A DNA stretch of 64,000 nucleotides from Planctomycetaceae bacterium. GTDB taxonomy: Bacteria > Planctomycetota > UBA1135 > GCA-002686595. Under the pieces are notes generated by a model that ran no database searches, had not been told where the DNA came from, and saw only the letters and a list, made by a program, of their open reading frames with translations. The stretch is taken from positions 1-64,000 of the forward strand of contig WGMC01000008.1 in NCBI GenBank assembly GCA_016125265.1, written 5' to 3'. Shown piece by piece: positions 17,979 through 25,288 of this stretch; position 1 is the stretch's first letter, and each line of letters starts with the position of its first letter. Position numbers and translations under genes: made by a program.

Positions 17979-18743
17979 TTACCCGTGGTGTTGCCGCTGG
18001 CTTCCCCTCCACAGCCCCGCCGCGAGCCAGATTCCGAAAATTGCGAGCGCCGCAGGTGTCCCTCCGGCCGTCCGCACGAAGCCGTCCAGTTCGTCGGCGA
18101 GCAGCAGACCGCCGTTGTGGGCCGCGTGCAGAGCGATGGGCGCGAGCAACCCGCCGCCCACACGGCGGGCGATCCCCAAGGCGCACCCGAGCAGCAGCGC
18201 CCAGATGAGGCCCTCGCCGCCTCCGTGCGCCGCGGCGAACAACAGTGCCGCGCCCACGACGCGTGCGGGCCAGGGCAGTGTCCGAAGCGCCGACCAAAGG
18301 GAGCCGCGGAAGAAAAGCTCTTCCATGATCGCCGCCAGCCCCGCGATCAACAGCAGCCGCGCGCCCAAGCTCAGCCCCGCAAGGTCGAACCCCGCACCCG
18401 TGGGCAGACCGATCGCGGAGAGGTCCATCCAGCCCCGTTGCCAATGCAGCCAGTGGGGCGCCAGCGCCGCGAGTGTCAGTCCGCCGAGCGCCGCCCAGGG
18501 CACGGCCCACGGCGCCCGGGCCACGCCGAGTTCGCGCCAAGCCGGACCGACCGACGACACACGCGCCAACACCAACGCCGCGAGCCCCCACACGCCGATC
18601 GCCAGGGCCGCCCAAACGACCACCGGCTCCCCACCGACGCGCGCCAGTTGCCGCGCGGCCCACGCAGCGGCAACGGCGAGGACCACTCCGACGACGAACG
18701 GACCGCCCCCCCGGCCCGTTCCTCGCCTCCGGTCCCCACCCAT
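17979..18743 (-). CDS. CPBP-family intramembrane metalloprotease
   Basis: The protein has 254 residues and about seven hydrophobic segments. The CPBP (ABI) motifs are in order: EELFFRG at about 138-144 (EExxxR), a later FAAAH segment and HAAHNGG near the C-terminus. These supply the glutamates and histidines of the intramembrane active site. Members act as CAAX-type or other membrane proteases; the substrate is unknown. ATG 18743 was chosen because the frame upstream runs into repeat DNA. The nested repeat 18775-18964 separates it from the ABC ATPase gene. Confidence 0.85.
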   Translation of the reverse strand: MGGDRRRGTGRGGGPFVVGVVLAVAAAWAARQLARVGGEPVVVWAALAIGVWGLAALVLARVSSVGPAWRELGVARAPWAVPWAALGGLTLAALAPHWLHWQRGWMDLSAIGLPTGAGFDLAGLSLGARLLLIAGLAAIMEELFFRGSLWSALRTLPWPARVVGAALLFAAAHGGGEGLIWALLLGCALGIARRVGGGLLAPIALHAAHNGGLLLADELDGFVRTAGGTPAALAIFGIWLAAGLWRGSQRQHHG

Positions 18744-18774
18744 ACCGCCAGTGTGCCGCACGGGCGTGTCGCGG

Positions 18775-18964
18775 TCTGTAGGGGCGCGGCCCCGTCCGCG
18801 CCCAAGGGGAAACCCAAGACGCGCGGTCGCCGGTCGCGCATCGCCAGGTACGCGGGCCGGGTGCGCGGGCCGGGTGCGCGGGCCTCCAGGCCCGCCTTGG
18901 AGCATGGGGCGGTTCCCCGCAGTGCGCCGCCCCTTGGGCGCGGACAGGGCCGCGGCCCTACAGA
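18775..18964. repeat. Nested palindromic repeat locus 2, modules swapped
   Basis: Arms at 18775-18809 and 18930-18964 are 35-bp inverted copies of the TCTGTAGGGGCGCGG module, with two mismatches. The centre (18870-18900) is the 31-bp GGGCCTCCAGG module that forms the arms of locus 1 at 9178-9321. Repeats of GCGGGCCGGGT precede it here too. The right arm runs over the end of the ABC ATPase gene: its CTGTAG supplies the last Leu codon and the stop. Confidence 0.9.
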
Positions 18965-19752
18965 TCGGAATCGGCGGGGCCCAGGAGGCGGGTGGCGGCG
19001 GCCCTGGGGTCGTCGGCTTGGGTCAGGGCCGCGAAGACCTGTTCGAGGGTGCCCTCGCGGCCGGCCCGTTGGCGCAGGTCGTCGAGGGCGCCCTCGGCCA
19101 CGAGTTTGCCCTTGTCGAGCACCGCCATGCGGTCGCACACCCGCTCGACCACGTCGAGGAGGTGCGAGGTATAGAGCACCGCGCCTCCGCGGTCCGCCCA
19201 GGTCCGCAGCACCTCCTTCAGGAGGGCCGTGCTGGTGGCGTCGAGACCGGTGAGCGGTTCGTCGAGCACCAACAACTTGGGCCGCGGCAACAGCGCGCAC
19301 GCAATCGCCGTTTTCTGCCGCATACCGCGGCTGAAGGTGCCAACGGGATCGTCGGCCCGCTCCAACAGGTCGAATCCGCCCAAGAGGCGCGCCGCATCGG
19401 CCGCGATCGCCCCCTCGCCCAGCCCAAACAGCCGACCGACCAACTGGAGGTGCTGGCGCGGCGAGAGCTGCGCGTAGAGCGGCGCGCCGTCTGGCACGTG
19501 GCCGATCGCGCGTTTGGCCGCGAGCGGATCCTTCGCCACGTCGTGGCCCGCCACGAGCGCCCGTCCGGCGCTGGGCTCAAGCAAGCCGCACACCATGCGC
19601 AGGGTAGTGGTTTTTCCCGCGCCGTTGGAGCCGAGCAGGCCGAAGACCTCGCCTGAGCGTACCTCGAGATCGAGCGGCGCCACGGCTTCGCGATCGCCGA
19701 ACCGTTTGGTCAGGCCCTCGAGGGCGAGCACCACTTGCCCGCCGCGCGCCAT
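18958..19752 (-). CDS. ABC transporter ATP-binding protein
   Basis: The protein has 264 residues: one nucleotide-binding domain with Walker A at 41-48 (GSNGAGKT), Walker B at 159-164 (LLVLDE) and a TSH switch histidine. The signature loop is FSRGMRQ rather than LSGGQ, as in several drug/ABC-2 exporter ATPases. It needs a permease partner; none is adjacent. ATG 19752 overlaps the ispH TGA by one base (TGATG), so it is coupled to ispH. Its last codon and stop come from the arm of a dispersed repeat, so the original C-terminus may have been trimmed. Confidence 0.9.
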   Translation of the reverse strand: MARGGQVVLALEGLTKRFGDREAVAPLDLEVRSGEVFGLLGSNGAGKTTTLRMVCGLLEPSAGRALVAGHDVAKDPLAAKRAIGHVPDGAPLYAQLSPRQHLQLVGRLFGLGEGAIAADAARLLGGFDLLERADDPVGTFSRGMRQKTAIACALLPRPKLLVLDEPLTGLDATSTALLKEVLRTWADRGGAVLYTSHLLDVVERVCDRMAVLDKGKLVAEGALDDLRQRAGREGTLEQVFAALTQADDPRAAATRLLGPADSDL

Positions 19753-20654
19753 CAAACCGGTTGGCGCAGCGAGAGCCGATCCACGAGGTGCGCCACGATG
19801 GCGTCGATCACCTCGACGGGTGTGGATGCGCCCGCGTGGATGCCGACGTGGCCCTTGCCTTCGAACCACTCGAGCTGCACGTCCGCGACCGTTTCCACGC
19901 GGTGCGTGGGCACACCGCCGGCGCCGCAGACCTCGGCCAGCTTGATCGTGTTCGAGCTGTGGGGCGAACCCACCACCAAGATCACGTCGGCCGCGCCGGC
20001 CAGGTGGTTGGCCTCGGCCTGGCGCTCCGTCGTCACGTGGCAGATCGTGTTCACGATCTTCACTTCCCGGGCCTTCGGTACGAGCGCCGCGGCGATCTTG
20101 CCGGCCTTCTCGGCGATCAACGTCGACTGGATGACGATGCCGGCCTTCTTGAGGAGAGGCAGGGCCTGGGCTTGTTCCAACGTCTCGAGCACCGTCGCCT
20201 TGCCGCCGTGCTCTTCCACCGACGCGACCACGCCGATGATCTCAGGATGCTGGGCCTGGCCGACCACGAACACCTCGTAACCCTCGTCCACCAGGGCCCT
20301 GGCCTTGCGGTGGATGATGTCGACCAGGGGGCAGGTGCCGTCGAAGACTTCGAGGCCCGCCGCCTTCGCCTCGCGTTTGACGGCCGGGGGCACACCGTGG
20401 GCCCGGATCACGAGGGCCGAGCCGACCGGCGCGGCCAGGTGGTCGTCGACGTGGGTGACACCGTGCTCCCGACGCAGCTTCTCGACGGTGTGGGAGTTGT
20501 GGATCAGTTCCCCGTGCGTGAACACGGGGCGCTCTTTGTTCTCCGCGGCCTTGACGGCGAAGTCGATGGCGCGCTCCACACCCCAGCAGTAGCCGGCGCT
20601 GTCGGCAACCTCGATCAGGACCGAGTCGTCCTTGGACTTGGTGATGCGGGACAT
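19752..20654 (-). CDS. ispH: 4-hydroxy-3-methylbut-2-enyl diphosphate reductase
   Basis: The protein has 300 residues. The three cluster cysteines are at 23 (GYCWGV), 108 (GTCPLV) and 205 (NTICHVT). The substrate-binding stretches THGELIHN, RAHGVPP and GSPHSSNT are present. IspH makes IPP and DMAPP from HMBPP in the last step of the MEP pathway, in the cytoplasm. It follows the radical-SAM-like gene by 29 bases and overlaps the ABC ATPase gene, so all three form an operon. ATG 20654 fits the family; the frame is open far upstream by chance. Confidence 0.95.
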   Translation of the reverse strand: MSRITKSKDDSVLIEVADSAGYCWGVERAIDFAVKAAENKERPVFTHGELIHNSHTVEKLRREHGVTHVDDHLAAPVGSALVIRAHGVPPAVKREAKAAGLEVFDGTCPLVDIIHRKARALVDEGYEVFVVGQAQHPEIIGVVASVEEHGGKATVLETLEQAQALPLLKKAGIVIQSTLIAEKAGKIAAALVPKAREVKIVNTICHVTTERQAEANHLAGAADVILVVGSPHSSNTIKLAEVCGAGGVPTHRVETVADVQLEWFEGKGHVGIHAGASTPVEVIDAIVAHLVDRLSLRQPV

Positions 20655-20683
20655 GGTGGGGGAGAGCGTCGCTGGAAGAGGTT

Positions 20684-21388
20684 CTAGTCTTCGAGAACTT
20701 CGACCGAGAAGCCGGTCTTTTCCGCCACCTGGGCGGCGATTTCCTCGAGCCGGGCCTTCGGTGCGGGCTTGCGCTTCGCGTCCTTCGGATGGCCCCCGAT
20801 CAGCACTTGCGCGGGTTTCAGGTTCTTGAGGTTCCCGATCCACGCCTTGACCTCGGCGTCCGAACTGTTGTCCGCGGGCGCCTTGCCGAAGCGGGCCAGC
20901 AGGATCCAGCGCTCGAGTTCGATCTTCTCGAGGTTCTCGATGGCCTGTTTCATGCTGCCCGCGCCGCGCTCGCCCGTGAGGGAGCTGAACACCTTCTGGG
21001 TGCCCGCTTCGAAACGCACGATCGGCCGGTGGAAGATGGTCAAGAGGTGGCGGTACTCGGCCGTTGTCAGGCGCAGGGCCTCGGCCTCCAGGGTCAACTG
21101 GACCTTGGGGTACCACTTGTGGCAGAGCTCCTTGACGTTCTCGCACACCTGACGGATGTCGGGGTGCAGCATCGGGTCCTTCTCGCCGGCCACCAGCACG
21201 TTCTGCAACTTCTCGCCGGCCTTGGACAGCTCGATCAGGCGCCGGGCGGCGGTGGTGACGATGACCGCCTGGGTGGGGAAGTGGCCGGGCCGACCGGAAT
21301 CGCAGGTCGGATCGACGCGCAGCGTGCGTCCGTAACGACCGGAGTCCTCCGGACCCTGGACAACGCGCTCGAGCATGGCAGCGAACAT
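20684..21388 (-). CDS. Radical-SAM-like protein without the CxxxCxxC motif
   Basis: The protein has 234 residues. Its beginning (GPEDSGRYGRTLRVDPTC) looks like the start of radical SAM proteins of the S-R-R-Y-G-R-S-L group. Later stretches recall the barrel: LVAGEKDPMLHPDIRQV resembles the G-x-G-E-P/T strand and KVQLTLEAEALRLTT a later strand. The cluster motif is absent: only one Cys (about residue 28) lies where CxxxCxxC is expected. It may be an inactive relative with a binding role. ATG 21388 has GAGG 7-8 bases upstream; a TAGACC box lies at 21470-21475. It is the first gene of the ispH operon. Confidence 0.6.
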   Translation of the reverse strand: MFAAMLERVVQGPEDSGRYGRTLRVDPTCDSGRPGHFPTQAVIVTTAARRLIELSKAGEKLQNVLVAGEKDPMLHPDIRQVCENVKELCHKWYPKVQLTLEAEALRLTTAEYRHLLTIFHRPIVRFEAGTQKVFSSLTGERGAGSMKQAIENLEKIELERWILLARFGKAPADNSSDAEVKAWIGNLKNLKPAQVLIGGHPKDAKRKPAPKARLEEIAAQVAEKTGFSVEVLED

Positions 21389-21621
21389 GAAGGGACCTCG
21401 TGCGGGCTGGGTGAGGGTCCGGGGTCGGGGGAGGTGCGTTCTGCCCCTCATCGCGCGCCGGACCACGGGGGTCTACGTGTCCCGGGATTCCCCCGGGAAC
21501 CGCCCAGGACCCCCCGCGGGGCCGAGTGCGGACCAACCCTCGCGGCCCCATTGTAGTCGCCCGGGGCCCCGATCCCAATTCCGAACCCGCCGCACTGGCG
21601 TACCGCTCGGTGCGGGAGTCC

Positions 21622-21858
21622 TCACGGCGGTCGAAGGTGGACCCAGGCCGCGGTCGCCAGGCCCACGGCGAGGGCCGTGCGCGGCCCGTGGTCCAGGGCT
21701 TGGCGGGCAAACCGCAGGACAAGCGGTTCGTCCAACTGCGCTGGCCGTTCGGCCACGGCGATCCACAGAAGGGTCCACACGAGGCCGCCCGCGGCGACCC
21801 CCCAGCCGAGGGCGCGGCCCCACGGCGGCGGGGGAAAGTGGGGCTCGTCGGTACGCAT
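21622..21858 (-). CDS. Small two-segment membrane protein, unknown
   Basis: The predicted protein has 78 residues and two hydrophobic segments (about 16-32, ALGWGVAAGGLVWTLLWIA, and 57-70, ALAVGLATAAWVHL). It resembles no family known to me. It lies 88 bases after the glycosyltransferase gene in the same direction. The frame is open upstream to 21906, and ATG 21858 gives the more protein-like N-terminus. It could be a chance frame. The gap 21389-21621 holds only a possible promoter of the operon to its left. Confidence 0.4.
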   Translation of the reverse strand: MRTDEPHFPPPPWGRALGWGVAAGGLVWTLLWIAVAERPAQLDEPLVLRFARQALDHGPRTALAVGLATAAWVHLRPP

Positions 21859-21946
21859 GGGGAGCGAAGACCGCGGCTCGGACCGGCGGTTGCGCCTCTT
21901 CCCCACGAAAAGTTGGTCGCCGAATCTCTGGGCTTCGGGGCCGCCG

Positions 21947-23125
21947 TCAGTCCGCCAGCAGGCCGTCCACGATCACGTCGAGGCTCTCGAGCACCCGCTC
22001 CCAGTCGTAGTGGGCCTCGACGAATGCCCGGCCGGCCCGGCCCAACTCGGCCGCCCGCGCGCGGTTGACGAGGAGGGAGTCGATGGCGCGGAACTGGGCG
22101 TCGGGGTCGTCGGCAACGAGGTAGTGCTTGCCCGGGACGCCTTCGACTCCCTGTGTGGCCGACGTGGTGCCGACCACCGGAAGCCCCATGGCCATGGCCT
22201 CCAGCACCTTGTTCTGGATGCCGCGGGCGATGCGGAGGGGTGCGACGGAGACCGCGCCCCGCGCCAGCCAGTCGGCGGTGTCGGGGACTCGACCGGTGAC
22301 CTCGATGCCCGGTCGTTCGGCGAGCTTCTGGATGGCCGGCGTCGGGTTGGAGCCGACGATCGAAAAACGCGCGATCGGGTGGTGCTCGCGCAGCTTCGGG
22401 AAGACCTCGTCGGCGAACCAGACACACCCATCGACGTTGGGCAGGTAGTCCATCACCCCGGTGAACACCAAGTGGCCGGGTTCGCTCAAGCCGAGCCTGG
22501 GCTGGAACTGCCTCAAGTCCACGCCGTTGCGCAGGACCGCGCTCTGGGCGCCGGGGATGCGCTCCTTGAACAGCCGTTCCTCGAGCGGCGTGCAGAACAC
22601 GTTCTGCTCCGAGCCGCGCGCCAGTTGCATCTCGTACTCCAAGAGCGTGCGGGCTTCGCGGCGGTAGATCCACGCCATCGGGCCCTTCGCGCGTCGCGAG
22701 TACTGCAGCCACTTGTCGGAGTCGAGCTCGGCCATGTGCATCACGCGCGGCAGGGCGTGTGGCTCGAGGAACGCGCCCATCGACGACGAGTACGCGTAGG
22801 CGCACTCGGCCCACGTGGCCAACTCGTCCACGGCGCGTTGCATCGCGGCCGAACCGTAGTGCACGAGGGTCAGCGGACGGTCGTCGAACAGGGCCAGGAC
22901 GGACAATCCGTGGCGCACGAGTTTGTGGCGCAGGGGCACCGCCTGGGTATCGATGCCGCGCCGGGTCAGCTCGGCCGCCGCGTCCACGTCCGCCGCATCC
23001 TGGGCGAAGGCCAGCACGCGCACCTCGTGCCGCCGCGCCAGCCGCTCGACGAGCCGAAAGGTCGTGATCTTGTCGCCGCGGTCCGGGGGAAACGGCACCC
23101 GCTGGGAAAGGAACAGAATGCGCAC
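21947..23125 (-). CDS. GT4-type sugar transferase, PEP-CTERM/EPS-associated type
   Basis: The protein has 392 residues. The N-terminus (ILFLSQRVPFPPDRGDKI) matches the TIGR03087 type of sugar transferases found with exosortase/PEP-CTERM and exopolysaccharide loci. The GT-B fold shows FTGVMDYLPNVDG, the second-domain nucleotide-sugar site (RIARGIQNKVLEAMAMGLPVV) and an E-x7-E pattern. It adds a sugar to a lipid-linked or surface glycan at the inner face of the membrane. GTG 23125 was chosen to match the family start. No exosortase gene is visible nearby. Confidence 0.85.
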   Translation of the reverse strand: MRILFLSQRVPFPPDRGDKITTFRLVERLARRHEVRVLAFAQDAADVDAAAELTRRGIDTQAVPLRHKLVRHGLSVLALFDDRPLTLVHYGSAAMQRAVDELATWAECAYAYSSSMGAFLEPHALPRVMHMAELDSDKWLQYSRRAKGPMAWIYRREARTLLEYEMQLARGSEQNVFCTPLEERLFKERIPGAQSAVLRNGVDLRQFQPRLGLSEPGHLVFTGVMDYLPNVDGCVWFADEVFPKLREHHPIARFSIVGSNPTPAIQKLAERPGIEVTGRVPDTADWLARGAVSVAPLRIARGIQNKVLEAMAMGLPVVGTTSATQGVEGVPGKHYLVADDPDAQFRAIDSLLVNRARAAELGRAGRAFVEAHYDWERVLESLDVIVDGLLAD

Positions 23126-23253
23126 GCCCGAGCAGGGTACTAAAGGCCCTCGGGAATCCGGGTGGGTGCGCCGCGTACTCTTTCGCCGCCGAGTTCCCGA
23201 TTCCAAACCCACGGATCCAGATTCACCCACGCCCGAACAGGAAGCCCCCGACG

Positions 23254-25032
23254 ATGAAGCCCCCGAAGATGAAGCACAAGTCCAACAGTTTCCTGCGTGT
23301 GCTCCTGCTGCTCTTCGCCGTTCTTGGGCTTTCGCTCGTGGCGTTGGTCGTGGTGGTGCTTCTCCTGGGTGGCAGCCGGGTGCCCGAGGGTGCCGTTCTC
23401 GTGGTGGACTTCGATCTGCCGCTCAGCGAGGGCGGCGGTGCGCCGTCGCCGATGGCCGCGATCCTGGGGCAGGTCGCGCAACCTCTCGCCGCGCACGAAG
23501 CGGCCAGGGCCGTGCGCCATGCCGGTACGGACGAGCGCATATGCGCGATCTTGATCCGCGGGGGCGCGTCGGGTTCGCTGGGTGCGCTCGACCAAGTCCG
23601 GTCGGCCCTTCGCGACGCACGGGCGGCGGGCAAGCCGGTGTACGCGGCGCCCGGTTCGGCCGACGAAGCGACCCTTTGGCTGGGCTCGGTCGCCGACGAG
23701 GTCTGGCTCGAACCCCTCGGCGGTGTCGAGTTCGACGGTTGGGCGGCGGAGGTGCCCTACTTCGCCGAGGCCCTCGAGCGCTACGGGATCGACGTGCAGG
23801 TGACCCGTGTGGGCAAGTACAAGTCCGCGGTCGAGCCCTTCCTCCTGGACAGCATGAGCGCCGAGAACCGCGAACAACTGGACGCGGTGCTTGCGGCGAT
23901 CGAGCGCAAGCTCTTGGGCGATTTGGCCGATGCCCGGGGCAAGGACTTCGAGACCCTGGCCGCATGGACGCGGGAGCGCGGTTACTTCGGCGCCGACGAA
24001 GCCCTGGAGCTGGGCCTCGTCGACAAGGTGGCTCCTCACCACGAGCTCTTGGACGTGCTGCGCGGCCTCGGGGGCGTGGACGCCGGCGAGCCGCTGGCCC
24101 AGGTGTCGCTCCTGGACTACGCGCGCTCCACCTTCGAGGAGCCCGACGGCGGTCCGGGCATCGCCGTGGTCGTCGCCGATGGGGAGATCGTGGACGGTTC
24201 GTCGCTCGAGGGCATCGGCGGCGACGATCTGGCGCGGGAACTGCGCGCGGCTCGCGAGGACGAGGACGTGCGCTCCGTGGTGCTGCGCGTGGACTCGCCC
24301 GGCGGCAGCGCAACGGCCAGCGACGTGATCCGGTCGGAGATTCTCGCCCTGCGCGCCGCCGGCAAACCGGTGGTGGTGTCGATGGGGTCGCTCGCGGCAT
24401 CGGGCGGCTACTGGATCAGCGCCGACGCCGACCACGTCGTCGCGCAACCCGAGACGCTGACGGGCTCCATCGGCGTCTTCGGACTGCTGCCCAGTTTCCA
24501 GACCCTCGCCGAGCGCCACGGTCTGCGCACGCAGACGGTGCGCACCAGCCCGCTCGCTGGCATCCAATCCACCTGGCAGCGCAAGGACCCGGCCCAGTTG
24601 GCCCTGGTGCAGGCCATCGTCGACGACATCTACACGCGTTTCGTCGATCTGGTCGCCGAGGGCCGCGACATGCCGCGCGAGCAGGTCGAAGAGGTGGCGC
24701 AGGGCCGCGTCTGGACGGGCGCCCAGGCGCTCGAGTTGGGTCTGGTGGACGAGCTGGGTGGCCTCGAGCGGGCGATCGAGCGGGCGCGCGAGCGGGCCGG
24801 TCTGGGAGCCGATGCGCCGGTGCGCTTTGCGCGGGAGGAGCCCCACTGGATCGAACTCTTGGTGGAGGAGGCCTTGCGGGGCGAGCCGGGTGAACTGGCC
24901 CGCGGTCTGGGTGAGCCGCTGGAGGCGCTGGCGCCGCTCGTGCAAGCCGCGGAGCACATGTCGCGGCTCGAACGCCTGGCGGGCCCCCGCCGCGTGATCG
25001 CGCGCCTGCCGTTCGAGTTCCAGTTGCGCTGA
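23254..25032 (+). CDS. sppA: Signal peptide peptidase SppA, long (67K) type
   Basis: The protein has 592 residues with one N-terminal membrane anchor (about 13-38). Two tandem S49 domains follow. The catalytic dyad is split as in the Escherichia coli enzyme: Lys190 in VGKYKSAVEPF of the first domain and Ser383 in AASGGYWIS of the second. SppA degrades leftover signal peptides in the membrane from the periplasmic side. It is a single gene divergent from the glycosyltransferase gene, and is followed by repeat DNA. Confidence 0.95.
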   Translation: MKPPKMKHKSNSFLRVLLLLFAVLGLSLVALVVVVLLLGGSRVPEGAVLVVDFDLPLSEGGGAPSPMAAILGQVAQPLAAHEAARAVRHAGTDERICAILIRGGASGSLGALDQVRSALRDARAAGKPVYAAPGSADEATLWLGSVADEVWLEPLGGVEFDGWAAEVPYFAEALERYGIDVQVTRVGKYKSAVEPFLLDSMSAENREQLDAVLAAIERKLLGDLADARGKDFETLAAWTRERGYFGADEALELGLVDKVAPHHELLDVLRGLGGVDAGEPLAQVSLLDYARSTFEEPDGGPGIAVVVADGEIVDGSSLEGIGGDDLARELRAAREDEDVRSVVLRVDSPGGSATASDVIRSEILALRAAGKPVVVSMGSLAASGGYWISADADHVVAQPETLTGSIGVFGLLPSFQTLAERHGLRTQTVRTSPLAGIQSTWQRKDPAQLALVQAIVDDIYTRFVDLVAEGRDMPREQVEEVAQGRVWTGAQALELGLVDELGGLERAIERARERAGLGADAPVRFAREEPHWIELLVEEALRGEPGELARGLGEPLEALAPLVQAAEHMSRLERLAGPRRVIARLPFEFQLR

Positions 25033-25042
25033 TCACCGCGGG

Positions 25043-25215
25043 TTGCGCCGGGCGCGCGGGCCTGTTGCATACGACGCCGGGTGTGCGGCCCGGGTGGTTG
25101 GGCCGGGCGGTTGGGCCGGGTGCGCCCCGGCGTCGCAAACGGCCCGCGCACCCGGCGGCGGGCGCGCCCCGGCGTCGCAAACGGCCCGCGCACCCCGGCG
25201 TCGCGCGTGCACCCG
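25043..25215. repeat. GC-rich repeat block with a 42-bp tandem
   Basis: A 31-32-bp sequence beginning GCGCCCCGGCGTCGCAAACG occurs at 25122-25153 and again at 25164-25195 (period 42 bp), with a third fragment after it. Left of it are short GGTTGGGCCGG-like units. The make-up resembles the flanks of the nested palindromes at 9.2 and 18.9 kb, but neither module is present. It fills the space between sppA and the next gene. Confidence 0.8.
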
Positions 25216-25288
25216 CCTCCGTCCCGCCCCCGGGCCTCCGCGTGCCGCGGCTCCCAAGCGCTCTGGCCGCCCCAGCCGATGCCCGAGC

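Noticed and set aside
15649-18663. Extension of the di-haem peroxidase to 1004 residues
   Set aside because: The extra N-terminal part overlaps the CPBP protease gene in another frame and would bury the signal peptide that starts at 17745.
19752-22814. Extension of IspH to 1020 residues
   Set aside because: The added part is antisense-like Arg/Pro-rich sequence over the radical-SAM-like and glycosyltransferase genes; IspH homology starts at 20654.
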